Shown: positions 10,138-19,393, counted from the first letter of the stretch. The stretch is 64,000 nt of DNA from Pseudoselenomonas ruminantium (GCA_015058655.1 SVBX01000012.1:1-64000); one strand, 5' to 3'. Numbers and translations: made by a program. Notes: generated by a model not told the origin, from the letters alone.

Positions 10138-11127
10138 ATGCCATTAGTCGGAACTAAAGAAATGTTCAAGAAGGCTTACGAGGGCGGCTACGCTATCGGT
10201 GCTTTCAATGTGAACAACATGGAAATCGTGCAGGGCATCACCGAGGCAGCTGCTGAGCTGAACTCTCCTGTTATCCTGCAGTGCTCTGCTGGCGCACGCA
10301 AGTACGCTAAGCATGAGTATCTCGTGCACCTGGTAAAGGCTGCTCTCGAGATCAACGATATTCCTATCGCCCTGCATCTGGATCACGGTGCAGATTTCGA
10401 GACCTGCAAATCCTGCATCGACGGCGGCTTCACTTCCGTCATGATCGATGGTTCCCACTTTGACTTCAAAGAGAACATCGAGCTCACCAAGAAGGTCGTT
10501 GACTATGCCCATGAGCGTGGCGTAGTTGTCGAGGCTGAGCTGGGCAAACTGGCTGGCATCGAGGATGACGTCAAGGTTGCTGCACATGATGCAGCTTACA
10601 CTCAGCCGGAAGAGGTTGAGGAGTTCGTCACCAAGACCGGCGTTGACTCTCTGGCTATCGCCATCGGTACTTCCCATGGCGCTTTCAAGTTCAAACCCGA
10701 GCAGTGCACCCGCAATGCTGACGGCGTTCTGGTTCCGCCCGAGCTCCGTTTTGATATCCTGGCTGAGATTGAGAAGCGCATCCCCGAGTTCCCGATTGTC
10801 CTCCACGGCGCATCTTCCGTCATTCCGAAGTATGTGAAGATCATCAACGCCAACGGTGGCAAGCTGGATGATGCTGTTGGTATTCCTGAGGATCAGCTCC
10901 GCAAGGCAGCTAAGTCTGCAGTCTGCAAGATCAACATCGACTCCGACCTGCGTCTCGCTATGACCGCTGGTATCCGTGAGCACTTCGTAGCTCATCCGGA
11001 GCACTTCGATCCGCGCCAGTATGTGGCTGACGGCCGCTCCTACATCAAGGAGCTGGTTGAGCACAAGATCAAGAATGTGCTCGGTTGTGATGGCCGCGCT
11101 AAGGAGATCATGGATCTTATCAAGTAA
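10138..11127 (+). CDS. fba: Class II fructose-bisphosphate aldolase
   Basis: The 329-aa enzyme cleaves fructose 1,6-bisphosphate to glyceraldehyde 3-phosphate and dihydroxyacetone phosphate. Zinc and catalytic motifs are HLDHGAD (near 80), EAELGKLAG (near 135), GTSHGAFK (near 180) and LHGASS (near 220). The extended form with NADGVLVPPELRFD resembles the long class II variant of many anaerobes. Codon use is strongly biased, as expected for a highly expressed glycolytic gene, and also produces a long open frame on the opposite strand. It has its own promoter and terminator. Confidence 0.97.
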   Translation: MPLVGTKEMFKKAYEGGYAIGAFNVNNMEIVQGITEAAAELNSPVILQCSAGARKYAKHEYLVHLVKAALEINDIPIALHLDHGADFETCKSCIDGGFTSVMIDGSHFDFKENIELTKKVVDYAHERGVVVEAELGKLAGIEDDVKVAAHDAAYTQPEEVEEFVTKTGVDSLAIAIGTSHGAFKFKPEQCTRNADGVLVPPELRFDILAEIEKRIPEFPIVLHGASSVIPKYVKIINANGGKLDDAVGIPEDQLRKAAKSAVCKINIDSDLRLAMTAGIREHFVAHPEHFDPRQYVADGRSYIKELVEHKIKNVLGCDGRAKEIMDLIK

Positions 11128-11157
11128 GGTTCTCTCCCTTGAGTTCATAAAGAAATT

Positions 11158-11188
11158 ATGGCTCCCGCTTTTAGCGGGAGCCATTTTC
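11158..11188 (+). terminator. fba terminator
   Basis: A perfect 11-bp stem ATGGCTCCCGC / GCGGGAGCCAT (11158-11168 with 11174-11184) is followed by TTTTC. Confidence 0.93.
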
Positions 11189-11280
11189 TGTATAAGTCTT
11201 ATCCCCTATGAATCACCATGCTGCTCCATGCTAAATCCTCTGACCTTAAATCAGCAGAAGAACAAGAATGAAAGGGCGGA

Positions 11281-12012
11281 TTAAATTTGCCCGATGAACT
11301 TATGTGTCTGCGGTATGACCCTCACATCCTTCAGCTTCGTAAGGGCATAGTTCTGGCACATGAGGATTTTTTCCGGGCTGGCGGCTTTGACGCCGCCGTA
11401 AGGGGTCACGGGCTGGATGATGAAAAGTGTTTCGGGGGCTGTTTCTGCTACTAAGTCTATGGCCTGGCGGAATTCCTGCTCTGTGGTTTCCTCTTCTACT
11501 ACCAGCTTGATATAGAGGTCTTTGGCTTTTGCCACCTCTATGAAGTGCCTGTGAGCTTCCCATTGGGGCTGGCTTACGATGCTGGGCAGCTTGATGTCCA
11601 TGCTGATAATATCCACTACATCTATGATACTTGCCAGTTGCTTGTATAAGGTGCCATTTGTTTCAAGGAAGAGAGGCACCTCCAGCTCTTTGGCAAGTTC
11701 CCGGATAAAATCGGCATGCAGCAGCGGCTCTCCCCCGGTGAAGCTCACCGCCTGATGCGACACCTCTTTGCAGAGGCGGTTGATTTCCATGGCCACCTGG
11801 CTGGCAGAGCGGGGATTGGACAGCTTGGCAAATTCACGGCTACCAGCATAGGTTTCTATATCGCAGGTAGTATGGCTGCCTGGCGTGTTTTCCGTGTCGC
11901 AGTAGCGGCAGTCCAGATTGCAGCCCTCGAAGCGCACAAACACCTGACGGCAGCCCACATATTTGCCTTCCCCCTGTATAGAGGAAAAAATCTCAATCAA
12001 ATTTTCTTTCAT
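11281..12012 (-). CDS. queE: 7-carboxy-7-deazaguanine synthase (radical SAM)
   Basis: The 243-aa protein converts 6-carboxytetrahydropterin to 7-carboxy-7-deazaguanine in queuosine/preQ0 synthesis. The substrate-capping start IFSSIQGEG and the radical SAM cluster CNLDCRYCD (CX3CX2C, near 31-38) identify it, with FTGGEPLL downstream. AAGGA lies seven bases before ATG 12012. It follows queD by three bases, so the two are cotranscribed. queC and queF are not in the window. Confidence 0.95.
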   Translation of the reverse strand: MKENLIEIFSSIQGEGKYVGCRQVFVRFEGCNLDCRYCDTENTPGSHTTCDIETYAGSREFAKLSNPRSASQVAMEINRLCKEVSHQAVSFTGGEPLLHADFIRELAKELEVPLFLETNGTLYKQLASIIDVVDIISMDIKLPSIVSQPQWEAHRHFIEVAKAKDLYIKLVVEEETTEQEFRQAIDLVAETAPETLFIIQPVTPYGGVKAASPEKILMCQNYALTKLKDVRVIPQTHKFIGQI

Positions 12013-12015
12013 GGT

Positions 12016-12393
12016 TCAGTCCTTTGTATAAGTGACACTTGATTTGGGCGACTCAAAGACAGTGACGGCAGACAAATAGCTATCACGCTGGAATACTTCA
12101 TTCCCCTCAAGTTCTTCATAAATAATGCGAGCCAAATTTTCCGCCGTAGGATTCATGCCCTCGCTGAAAGGCTCCAGCTCATTCAAGAAGCGATGGTCGA
12201 AACGCTCCAGCGTATTTTTCAACGCTTTCTTGATGACCTTGAAGTCAACCAGCATGCCCAGCTCGTCAAGCTCCTTGCCCTTTACCACGGCTTCCACCAC
12301 CCAGTTATGTCCGTGAAGCCTGTCACACTTGCCCGGATAGCCTGCCACGCGATGGGCGGCTTCAAAGGCCCCCTCTACTTTCAGCGTATACAT
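12016..12393 (-). CDS. queD: 6-carboxy-5,6,7,8-tetrahydropterin synthase
   Basis: The 125-aa protein makes 6-carboxytetrahydropterin from dihydroneopterin triphosphate. Zinc histidines are visible in FEAAHRV and RLHGHNW, the catalytic region includes the Cys of GKCDRLHGH, and the FDHRFLNE and NPTAENLA segments are typical. ATG 12393 has GGGAGG at the right distance; the ATG two codons upstream is too close to it. No preQ1 riboswitch was recognised upstream, where the glycosyltransferase terminator stands. Confidence 0.95.
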   Translation of the reverse strand: MYTLKVEGAFEAAHRVAGYPGKCDRLHGHNWVVEAVVKGKELDELGMLVDFKVIKKALKNTLERFDHRFLNELEPFSEGMNPTAENLARIIYEELEGNEVFQRDSYLSAVTVFESPKSSVTYTKD

Positions 12394-12413
12394 TTTCATT
12401 CCTCCCTAGATAG

Positions 12414-12441
12414 AAAAGCACCTCGCTTCTGCGAAGTGCTT
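12414..12441 (-). terminator. Terminator after the GT2 gene
   Basis: An 11-bp stem with one G-T pair (12416-12426 with 12431-12441, loop TTCT) ends in TTTTC on the minus strand. It lies between the glycosyltransferase stop and queD. queDE expression must therefore depend on read-through or a cryptic promoter. Confidence 0.8.
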
Positions 12442-12445
12442 GTTT

Positions 12446-13711
12446 TTATTTCAGTTTGTCAAAGCCCTTGGTATTCTTCACATTGCCCACCAGGTCTGCC
12501 ATATTCATAGCTCTGGTGTGCTGAGTGTGGCTCCACTCATGTTCGTTTCTGTGGATAAAGCCCAGGAAGATAATGGGAATCCATGAATAGATGAACACTG
12601 GGTAAAGCAACATATAGAGCCATGCTTTCCACTTAGCCCGAATCTTGAAGAGAATGATCATGGGCAGAATGTACTGTCCCAACATGATGGCAGTCATCAT
12701 CTGAGATGGCAGCAAAGTGTAGATATTGGTATAGAAAGGCTCATAGGCCAGCTGCACATAGCTGATGATGATGAAGAAGGTGGAAATCATCAGGAAATGG
12801 GGCTGCAAGAGGTAGATGCAGCCATCCCAGATGCGGATATCCTTCTGCCGCCACCCCTCGACGAGCATCTTGGGAATGAAGCGGTGCGCCACATCGAACT
12901 GCCCCTGGGCCCAGCGCTTGCGCTGATTCCAGGACTGCTTGAAGGTCAGGGGCTTTTCATCGTAAACAATGGCATCATGTGCCCAAGTGGTCTTGATGCC
13001 CTCGGCCAAGGACTTCATGGTGAACTCCATGTCCTCAGTCAGGCAAGTAGCACGCCAGCCATGCTTCTTCAGCACATCGGTGGTTATGCACATGCCGGTG
13101 CCGCCCAGTACCGCAGACAGGCCGATATTGGTCTTGGCCAGATGGGAAATGTGGTCAATGACCCAGAAGGCGATGGCAAAAGTACCTGCCACCCAGGTAT
13201 CGTACGGGTTTTTGGCATCCAGATAGCCCTGGATGATCTTGTCGCCTTTGCACAGGCGGTTGTTCATTTCCATCAAGAACTGGGGATGCACCAGGTTGTC
13301 TGCATCGAAGATAACCACAGCATCGTACTGCTTCTTCATCTGAAACAGCTTCTCGAACATCCACTCCAAGGCAAAGCCCTTACTCTTCTTGGTAGGATGG
13401 GTGCGCTCACAGACGATAGCACCGGCCTTTTCCGCAATCTCTGCTGTATTATCAGAGCAGTTATCCGCAATGACGAAAATATCAAAAAGCTCCTTGGGAT
13501 AATTGAGCATCTGCAGATTTTCTACCAGCTGGCCGATGACAGCATGCTCATTATGCGCTGCCACAATGACCGCGAAGGTCTTTTTCGGTGTCATGATCTT
13601 CTTTTCCCTGCGCCGCCAAAGGCCACAGAAGCCAATGACGAAGAAGTACAGGGTAAACAGGAAAATCAAGATCTGCATGGGGACCATGACTATATCAAAA
13701 GGGTATGCCAC
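12446..13711 (-). CDS. Membrane GT2 family glycosyltransferase (polysaccharide synthase type)
   Basis: The 421-aa protein has an N-terminal membrane helix, a GT-A catalytic domain with IVAAHNE, FDADN (a DxD-type metal site), TEDMEF and QRKRW (the QxxRW acceptor motif of processive beta-glycosyltransferases), then three to four C-terminal helices. This matches cellulose/hyaluronan/poly-GlcNAc synthase-like enzymes. The sugar and product cannot be told from sequence. It is last in the psd-pssA-GT2 run, so a surface glycan or glycolipid role is plausible. The GTG start lies four bases after the pssA stop. Confidence 0.88.
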   Translation of the reverse strand: MAYPFDIVMVPMQILIFLFTLYFFVIGFCGLWRRREKKIMTPKKTFAVIVAAHNEHAVIGQLVENLQMLNYPKELFDIFVIADNCSDNTAEIAEKAGAIVCERTHPTKKSKGFALEWMFEKLFQMKKQYDAVVIFDADNLVHPQFLMEMNNRLCKGDKIIQGYLDAKNPYDTWVAGTFAIAFWVIDHISHLAKTNIGLSAVLGGTGMCITTDVLKKHGWRATCLTEDMEFTMKSLAEGIKTTWAHDAIVYDEKPLTFKQSWNQRKRWAQGQFDVAHRFIPKMLVEGWRQKDIRIWDGCIYLLQPHFLMISTFFIIISYVQLAYEPFYTNIYTLLPSQMMTAIMLGQYILPMIILFKIRAKWKAWLYMLLYPVFIYSWIPIIFLGFIHRNEHEWSHTQHTRAMNMADLVGNVKNTKGFDKLK

Positions 13712-13717
13712 TTACTA

Positions 13718-14425
13718 TCAGCCTTTCCTCATTATTGCAATGATTGAATTGAGTATGCCACTGGCGGCATAAGTACCGAACACAGCTGCCAAAATGGCGG
13801 GAACGATAGCCGCTGAACCCAGGTAGAGAATGGCGACAAAGCATAAAGCGGCAAAAATCTTAGTGGGCAGATAGATAGGCTCGGCGCCATCTCCCTTGAA
13901 ATTGGGATAATGCACATGGCTCACCATGAGATATGCCACTACTGCCATAATGAGCGGATAGCTGTAACCCAGTACATGCGGATCGAAGCCGGTTTCTACA
14001 AAAACCAGGGTGGACATAGCCACGATATTGCCCCCTGCCGGAATAGCCAGCCCCATGAAATAGCCATGTACCACATCTGCGTTCACATTGAAGCGAGCCA
14101 GCCGCCACATGCCGCAGATGGCAAAGAAAATAGCCACTGCCATGCCAAGGTAGCCGTAATCCTTCAGCACCAAAGACCAGGCCAGAATGGCCGGTGCAAT
14201 GCCAAAGGAACCCAAATCGCACAGGGAATCCATTTCCTTGCCCATTTCGCTGGACACACCGAAAAAGCGAGCAGTGCGGCCATCAAGTCCGTCAGCCACC
14301 AAGGCCAGCAATATAAAAATGGAACCCCATACGAAATCATGGTCAATTGTTGCTATGATTGAGCACATGCCGAACACCAGATTCATGGATGTGCATGCGT
14401 TGGGAATAATCTTGCGATAATTCAT
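13718..14425 (-). CDS. pssA: CDP-diacylglycerol-serine O-phosphatidyltransferase
   Basis: The 235-aa membrane protein makes phosphatidylserine from CDP-diacylglycerol and serine. The CDP-alcohol phosphatidyltransferase motif DG-x2-AR-x8-G-x3-D-x3-D is intact around residues 45-70 (DGRTAR, then G, D and D at the expected spacing). Its ATG overlaps the psd stop by one base (TGATG), so the 21 upstream codons in frame are rejected. Its product feeds psd. Confidence 0.95.
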   Translation of the reverse strand: MNYRKIIPNACTSMNLVFGMCSIIATIDHDFVWGSIFILLALVADGLDGRTARFFGVSSEMGKEMDSLCDLGSFGIAPAILAWSLVLKDYGYLGMAVAIFFAICGMWRLARFNVNADVVHGYFMGLAIPAGGNIVAMSTLVFVETGFDPHVLGYSYPLIMAVVAYLMVSHVHYPNFKGDGAEPIYLPTKIFAALCFVAILYLGSAAIVPAILAAVFGTYAASGILNSIIAIMRKG

Positions 14426-15063
14426 CAGTCCTTCAGCCTCCCGATAACAGTCTGTCCCCCTGTGACCTTTTCGCCTTTCCTGACACAAATCTCCACTTCA
14501 GCAGGAACCACAATCTCAAGGCAGGAACCGAAACGGATCATGCCGTAAAGATCCCCCTGCTTCAGCTTGTCCTCCAAAGTCACCCAGGACACAATGCGAC
14601 GGGCCAGAATGCCTGCAATCTGCTTCACAGTGATGCGCAGGCGGTCATTTTCCAGACCGATGAGATGATGCTCATTGACAAAGCCAACCTCGTCCTTATA
14701 AGCAGGACGGAAGCGGCCGCAAAAATACTTCTGCAGCTTGATTTCCCCATCCATAGGACTGCGGTTCACATGGACATTGAAGACAGACATGAAGATGATA
14801 ACCTTCTTGCAAGGCCCCTGCACAAAATCGTCCTCATCATGCTCCAGCTCTGCCACATCCTGCACCGTACCGTCAGCAGGAGAAAGGATATGCTGGGGAT
14901 TCTTGGCAATCTCCCTGCGGGGATTGCGGAAAAAGTACATGAAATAAAGGGCCAGCACAGCGGGAATCACCGCCAGATAAGGGCTGACCGAAAAACCTAA
15001 GATGATTGCCAGGGCCAGACAGAATCCGATGAAAGGATAGCCTTCCCTTACGATATGGAGCAA
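14425..15063 (-). CDS. psd: Phosphatidylserine decarboxylase (short PSD-A type)
   Basis: The 212-aa proenzyme has an N-terminal membrane anchor, LSPADGTV, FNVHVNRSP and the self-cleavage region MIRFGSCLE. Its Gly-Ser bond would yield a pyruvoyl-bearing alpha subunit. It decarboxylates phosphatidylserine to phosphatidylethanolamine. The TTG start at 15063 is supported by AGGAGG seven bases upstream (15071-15076). It is translationally coupled to pssA. Phosphatidylethanolamine synthesis fits a cell with an outer membrane. Confidence 0.95.
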   Translation of the reverse strand: MLHIVREGYPFIGFCLALAIILGFSVSPYLAVIPAVLALYFMYFFRNPRREIAKNPQHILSPADGTVQDVAELEHDEDDFVQGPCKKVIIFMSVFNVHVNRSPMDGEIKLQKYFCGRFRPAYKDEVGFVNEHHLIGLENDRLRITVKQIAGILARRIVSWVTLEDKLKQGDLYGMIRFGSCLEIVVPAEVEICVRKGEKVTGGQTVIGRLKD

Positions 15064-15189
15064 GACTCCACCTCCTGAGCAAAAATTTTTTGATATTTTA
15101 TATTAGGGAAAGTCACTTCCCCCATTGAACCACCTAATGATTATAACGCAATTGTTCAGTTTTTGCCATAGGCAAAACTTCAAAGTGCA

Positions 15190-15915
15190 CTATCTTTTCG
15201 AAGCGTGGACCTTCAGCACAAATTTAGGCAGCGCCAGAAGCCTGCCTGCCCGCTTAGGCTGAAGCATGCCACGGAAAAGCCATTCCAGCTTGGCCTTCTG
15301 CATCCAGCGAGGTGCCCTCTTCATGACTCCGGCCATGACATCCAGCGTACCGCCTACACCAATGGAAACTGGCACCCCCAATTCTTCCTTATACTTCCAA
15401 AGCCACTTTTCCTGCTTGGGGACCCCCAGGGCCGCCAGCAGGATGTCCGGCTTGGCTGCCTTGATTTCCTCGATGATGGCAGGCTCGTCCGACTCCTTGA
15501 AGAAACCGTTCCTTACCCCGCAGATCTCGATACCAGGATAAAGATTTTCTGCCTTGGCCTTGGCCTTTTCCGCCACCCCGGGAGCAGAACCGAAGAAAAA
15601 GACCTTCTGCCCCCTCTTGGCTGCCTCTGCCATGAGATTCTGAGCCAGATCATAGCCTGCCACCCTCTCAGGCATGGCAAAGCCCAGATGATGGGCCGCC
15701 CACACCGTACCAGCCCCGTCAGGGGTTACCATAGCCGCACCGTTGAGTATACTTTTCAGTTCCTCATCATAGGTGGCCCTCATCAGCATCTCTGCGTTAG
15801 CAGTAGCTATCAGCACCGGATTCCTTTCCTCAATGTACTTTTCTACCTGCTCTACAGCTTCCTGCATGGTCAGCGAATCAACATTCACTCCCAGTATATC
15901 TACCTTGTTAGGCAC
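15190..15915 (-). CDS. WecG/TagA/CpsF family glycosyltransferase (GT26)
   Basis: The 241-aa protein carries the GT26 signatures TANAEM, TPDGAG, the FFFGS strand with GVAEKAK, LGVPKQEKW and the basic C-terminus RAPRWMQ. GT26 enzymes add N-acetylmannosamine or a related sugar to an undecaprenyl-linked acceptor at the inner membrane. In a diderm this points to a surface polysaccharide rather than wall teichoic acid. The start is GTG 15915, with GGAGG seven bases upstream. Confidence 0.93.
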   Translation of the reverse strand: MPNKVDILGVNVDSLTMQEAVEQVEKYIEERNPVLIATANAEMLMRATYDEELKSILNGAAMVTPDGAGTVWAAHHLGFAMPERVAGYDLAQNLMAEAAKRGQKVFFFGSAPGVAEKAKAKAENLYPGIEICGVRNGFFKESDEPAIIEEIKAAKPDILLAALGVPKQEKWLWKYKEELGVPVSIGVGGTLDVMAGVMKRAPRWMQKAKLEWLFRGMLQPKRAGRLLALPKFVLKVHASKR

Positions 15916-16010
15916 TTTATTCCCTCCTATATGGTAAAGGCTTCCGCCCGTCAATTATCCGTATGATTGTAACATTTTTTTATTTTGCAGGCAAGACAAC
16001 AAAATAAAAA

Positions 16011-16146
16011 GCCTTCCCCTTGAGGGGAAGGTGCCCCGTCAGGGGCGGATGAGGTGGGGCATTCACTCGTTTAGGAATCATAACTAGTTCATTCGCACCT
16101 CATCCGTCAGTCCTTCGGACTGCCACCTTCCCCTCAAGGGGAAGGC
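16011..16146. repeat. 136-bp palindromic intergenic repeat (MITE-like)
   Basis: The two ends are inverted copies: GCCTTCCCCTTGAGGGGAAG at 16011-16030 and its complement ending at 16146. Inside is a second inverted pair (GGATGAGGTG near 16047 and CACCTCATCC near 16097). The ends are themselves small palindromes, so the element could form a cruciform or a long structured RNA. No ORF is present. It sits between two minus-strand genes and may act as a terminator for the downstream beta-CASP gene. Confidence 0.8.
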
Positions 16147-16187
16147 AAGTGTGCAGCAACCATGATTTACGAAACAGCCCTTACTGT

Positions 16188-17804
16188 TCAGCCGATATTG
16201 TAAGAAGCCATCAGCTTCTTCATGTAGTTCCTGAGTTTCTGCAATACCTTCACCATGCCGTCAATGGCCTTGGGCTGGCGGATGACATACTGGAGCACCT
16301 TATGCCGCATCTGACGATAATCCTCGTCGAAGGTCTTCAATACTTCCTCCATCTCCATTTCTGTAGAGACTTCCGGGATATTGGAGAACTGTATTTCCGA
16401 AGCCCTGCCGCTGATTTTGGCCACATCGCCCCGGAAGGGAATGTAGACCTCCTCCCCGCACTCCTTCTGGATTCTCGCCTTCAGAGCCTCCTGAGCGGTA
16501 GACTCACCGTGGACGATAAAGACCTTGGCGGGCTTGGGATTCTGGAAAGCTGAAATCCAGGTCATGAGTTGATTGGCGTCAGCATGAGCGGAGAAGCCGT
16601 TCATCACCTCGATCTTGGCCCTGACTACCACTTCCTCCCCCATGACCCTGACCCGCTTCAGCCCTTCTACCAGACGGCGTCCCAGGCTGCCCTCAGCCTG
16701 ATAGCCTGCGAAGAGAATCGTGGACTCCGGCCGCCAGAGATTATGCTTCAAATGATGGAGCACACGGCCAGCATCCGCCATGCCAGATGCAGAGAGAATA
16801 ATCGCAGAGCCCTCAGAAGAATTCAGCGCTCTGGATTCCTCGGGGGTCACGCAGAGATGGAGCTGGGGGAATTCAGGCACGGTGCCGTCAGGCCCCACCA
16901 TCTGCAATGATTCCTCATCAAAATTCTCATAGTTTTGCAGGAAAATCTTCGTAGCATTGATAGCCAGAGGGCTGTCCAGCACGATGGGAATATCGCTGTC
17001 CAGCCTTCCTGCCCGCCACAGATTATAAAGATAGTACAAGAGTGTCTGCGTGCGGCCTACGGCAAAGGCGGGAATAATGAGATTGCCGCCCCTGTCCATG
17101 GTGTCGTTGATGATTTCCAGCAGCCTGGTTTCCTTGTCATAGATGGGGTGCAACCTGTCACCATAGGTAGATTCCACCAAGAGGAAGTCAGCCCCCTCGA
17201 TGACAGTGGGATCACGCAGGATGGGCTGGTCATTCTGCCCCACATCCCCCGAGAATACCAGCTTGGTTGTCTTCTCCCCTTCCGTAACCCATATTTCCAC
17301 CAAGGCCGAACCGATAATATGGCCTGCGTCACGGAATCTCACCTTGATATTATCTGCCAAATCCCACTCCGCATCATAGGGGCGGGACTGAAAGTGCTTC
17401 AAGGCCTCCATCGCATCATCGAGAGTATACAGGGGTTCCAAGGGCTCCAGACCGCGCCGGGCATTTTTGCGATTCATGATCAAGGAATCAGATTCCTGTA
17501 TATGCGCCGAATCCGGCAACATAATTTTAGCCAAGTCGCAGGTAGCCTTGGTGGCATACACCGTCCCCTTGAACCCCTGCCGCACCAGTTTCGGTATCAG
17601 CCCGCTGTGATCCACATGGGCATGAGTCAGCACCACAGCCTCAATATCCGCCGGATTGAAGCTGAAATCGTTATAATTCAGCATTCTCACCCGCCTGGCG
17701 CCCTGAAACATACCACAATCTATCAGGTAACGCTTGTCATTGCTCTCCAGCAGATAGCAGGACCCCGTCACCGTATGGGCCGCACCCCAGAATTCCAACC
17801 TCAT
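16188..17804 (-). CDS. Metallo-beta-lactamase/beta-CASP RNA-specificity nuclease
   Basis: The 538-aa protein has the MBL motif THAHVDHSG (near 60), further metal ligands in AGHIIGSA and FSGDVG, the beta-CASP motifs ESTYGDR, IPAFAVGRTQ and SASGMADAGR, and the RMMBL end with FSAHAD and VHGE. It resembles CPSF73/YsdC-type ribonucleases distinct from RNase J. The substrate is unknown. The start is ATG 17804 with AGGGGTGG upstream; a GTG three codons earlier is possible. A roughly 70-residue C-terminal tail beyond the RMMBL domain is unassigned. Confidence 0.9.
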   Translation of the reverse strand: MRLEFWGAAHTVTGSCYLLESNDKRYLIDCGMFQGARRVRMLNYNDFSFNPADIEAVVLTHAHVDHSGLIPKLVRQGFKGTVYATKATCDLAKIMLPDSAHIQESDSLIMNRKNARRGLEPLEPLYTLDDAMEALKHFQSRPYDAEWDLADNIKVRFRDAGHIIGSALVEIWVTEGEKTTKLVFSGDVGQNDQPILRDPTVIEGADFLLVESTYGDRLHPIYDKETRLLEIINDTMDRGGNLIIPAFAVGRTQTLLYYLYNLWRAGRLDSDIPIVLDSPLAINATKIFLQNYENFDEESLQMVGPDGTVPEFPQLHLCVTPEESRALNSSEGSAIILSASGMADAGRVLHHLKHNLWRPESTILFAGYQAEGSLGRRLVEGLKRVRVMGEEVVVRAKIEVMNGFSAHADANQLMTWISAFQNPKPAKVFIVHGESTAQEALKARIQKECGEEVYIPFRGDVAKISGRASEIQFSNIPEVSTEMEMEEVLKTFDEDYRQMRHKVLQYVIRQPKAIDGMVKVLQKLRNYMKKLMASYNIG

Positions 17805-17867
17805 AGCCGCCACCCCTTTCTAAAAATCAGAGTGTTCCTATATTGGTTAAATTCTTGCCAAATAGAA

Positions 17868-17894
17868 AAAGTCCTTCCAAATAGAAAGGACTTT
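17868..17894 (-). terminator. murB terminator
   Basis: The 9-bp stem AAAGTCCTT / AAGGACTTT (17868-17876 with 17886-17894) ends in a T-rich tract on the minus strand. It lies just past the murB stop. Confidence 0.85.
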
Positions 17895-17899
17895 CATAC

Positions 17900-18817
17900 T
17901 CAATCTTCGCCTATCATGCGTACTTCCGGATAGAGCTTCACCCCATGGGCTTCAAAGACCCGACGCTGGACTTCCTTGATAAGATTCTGCACATCAGCTG
18001 CGGTAGCGCCCCCTGCGTTCACCACGAAGCCTGCGTGCTTGGTTGAAACCTGGGCACCGCCCACCTTGAGGCCCTTGAGACCCGTCTGGTCTATCAGCGT
18101 ACCGGCAAAATACCCCTCCGGACGCTTGAAGGTGGAGCCTGCACTGGGCATTTCCAAAGGCTGCTTGGACTCACGGCGCTGGGTGAAATCTGCCATTTTG
18201 GCACGAATATCAGCCTCATTGCCAGGCTCAAGGGACAGCTCCACTTCGCAGATAAGCTCCCCATTCTCCTGGAATACGCTGTGGCGGTAGCCTAAGCCCA
18301 ATCCGTCCTCGCTGTATTCCTTGATTTCCCCCTGAAGGGTAACGGCTCTGACCCCGTAGGCCACATTCTTGGTCTCCCCATCATAAGCTCCTGCATTCAT
18401 GAAAATGGCACCGCCGATGCTGCCCGGAATGCCACAAGCGTACTCAAGACCCGTCAGCCCGTTGGCGGCGGCAAATTCGCTCACATCCTTCATGTGGGCG
18501 CCGGCGCCGGCTATGATGTGGTTCCCCTCCAGGCGCAGGTCAGACATGGGGCCGTTGAACTTCAGCACCACTCCCCTTATGCCCCCATCGCGTACCAACA
18601 GGTTGGAGCCATTGCCTAGCACCGTCAGTGGCAAGCTGTACTCATTCACCAGCGCTACCACCTGCCGTACTTCTTCAAGATCACGCGGGAAGATCAGGCA
18701 GTCTGCAGGGCCGCCAATCTCAAAAGAGGTCTGGCGGCTCATGGGCTCGTCCAAAAGCAACTGCTCTTCCTGCAAAAACTCACGGCAGGACTTGATAAAT
18801 TCTTCGTTGATTTTCAT
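17900..18817 (-). CDS. murB: UDP-N-acetylenolpyruvoylglucosamine reductase
   Basis: The 305-aa flavoenzyme reduces UDP-GlcNAc-enolpyruvate to UDP-MurNAc in peptidoglycan synthesis. FAD-binding motifs are LGNGSNLLV and GIPGSIGGAIFMNAGAYDGE. YRHSVFQ, AGSTFKRPEGYFAG and the C-terminal EVRMIG mark the type II enzyme. GGGGAAG lies nine bases before ATG 18817. It follows trmL closely. Confidence 0.97.
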   Translation of the reverse strand: MKINEEFIKSCREFLQEEQLLLDEPMSRQTSFEIGGPADCLIFPRDLEEVRQVVALVNEYSLPLTVLGNGSNLLVRDGGIRGVVLKFNGPMSDLRLEGNHIIAGAGAHMKDVSEFAAANGLTGLEYACGIPGSIGGAIFMNAGAYDGETKNVAYGVRAVTLQGEIKEYSEDGLGLGYRHSVFQENGELICEVELSLEPGNEADIRAKMADFTQRRESKQPLEMPSAGSTFKRPEGYFAGTLIDQTGLKGLKVGGAQVSTKHAGFVVNAGGATAADVQNLIKEVQRRVFEAHGVKLYPEVRMIGED

Positions 18818-18836
18818 TCGCTAAATCTTCCCCTTG

Positions 18837-19319
18837 TCAAATATGCAGCCCCGGGCCAATCTCAGACAGGCCGGGGTAATTCAGCTGGCGCAAGGCTTCG
18901 TAAGCCACAATAGCGGCAGAATTGCCCAGATTCAAGGAGCGGGCTTCTGCCACCATGGGTATGCGCACACATTCATCCCAGTGCTCCTGCAGGATTTCCT
19001 CGGGAATCCCCGCTGTCTCCTTGCCGAAAATTAGCAGGTCATCCTCCCCATAGCTGTCTTCACTATGGGCTCTTGGAGCCTTGGTAGAACAATAATGGAA
19101 CCTGTGTCCCTGATACTTTTCCAGAACCTCGCCAAAGTTTTCATGAACATGCACCTTCACCAGATGCCAATAGTCAAGGCCTGCCCGCTTCAAATGCTTG
19201 TCGTCTATCTCAAAGCCTAGGGGTTTCACCAGATGCAACTCTATGCCCGTGGCAGCGCAAAGCCTGGCAATGTTCCCCGTATTGCCGGGAATCTCCGGCT
19301 CTATAAGTACGATATGCAC
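18837..19319 (-). CDS. trmL: tRNA (cytidine/uridine-2'-O-)-methyltransferase TrmL
   Basis: The 160-aa SPOUT enzyme starts HIVLIEPEIPGNTGNIAR. It has LVKPLGFEI, the motif 2 segment LLIFGKETAGIP and motif 3 IPMVAEARSLNLGNSAAIVAYEA, which form the trefoil-knot SAM site. TrmL methylates the wobble nucleotide of tRNA-Leu. The GTG at 19319 is preferred because the GTG three codons earlier is part of the AGAGGTG ribosome site. Confidence 0.94.
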   Translation of the reverse strand: MHIVLIEPEIPGNTGNIARLCAATGIELHLVKPLGFEIDDKHLKRAGLDYWHLVKVHVHENFGEVLEKYQGHRFHYCSTKAPRAHSEDSYGEDDLLIFGKETAGIPEEILQEHWDECVRIPMVAEARSLNLGNSAAIVAYEALRQLNYPGLSEIGPGLHI

Positions 19320-19393
19320 AAATGTCACCTCTATTTTTCATCTGACTAGGTAATTATAGCTAAATGAAAGGACAATTACAAGGTTCAAGCCCT

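Noticed and set aside
10144-11184. 346-codon minus-strand open frame opposite fba
   Set aside because: The highly biased codon use of the aldolase removes stops on the other strand; no promoter, ribosome site or family similarity.
12394-12445. preQ1 riboswitch upstream of queD
   Set aside because: The gap is only about 50 bases and consists of the preceding terminator plus the ribosome site; no preQ1 signature was found.
15150-15182. Hairpin AGTTTTGCC-TAT-GGCAAAAACT read as a tagA-side terminator
   Set aside because: It lies between the WecG/TagA gene stop and psd, but no T-run follows and one base is unpaired; too weak to call.
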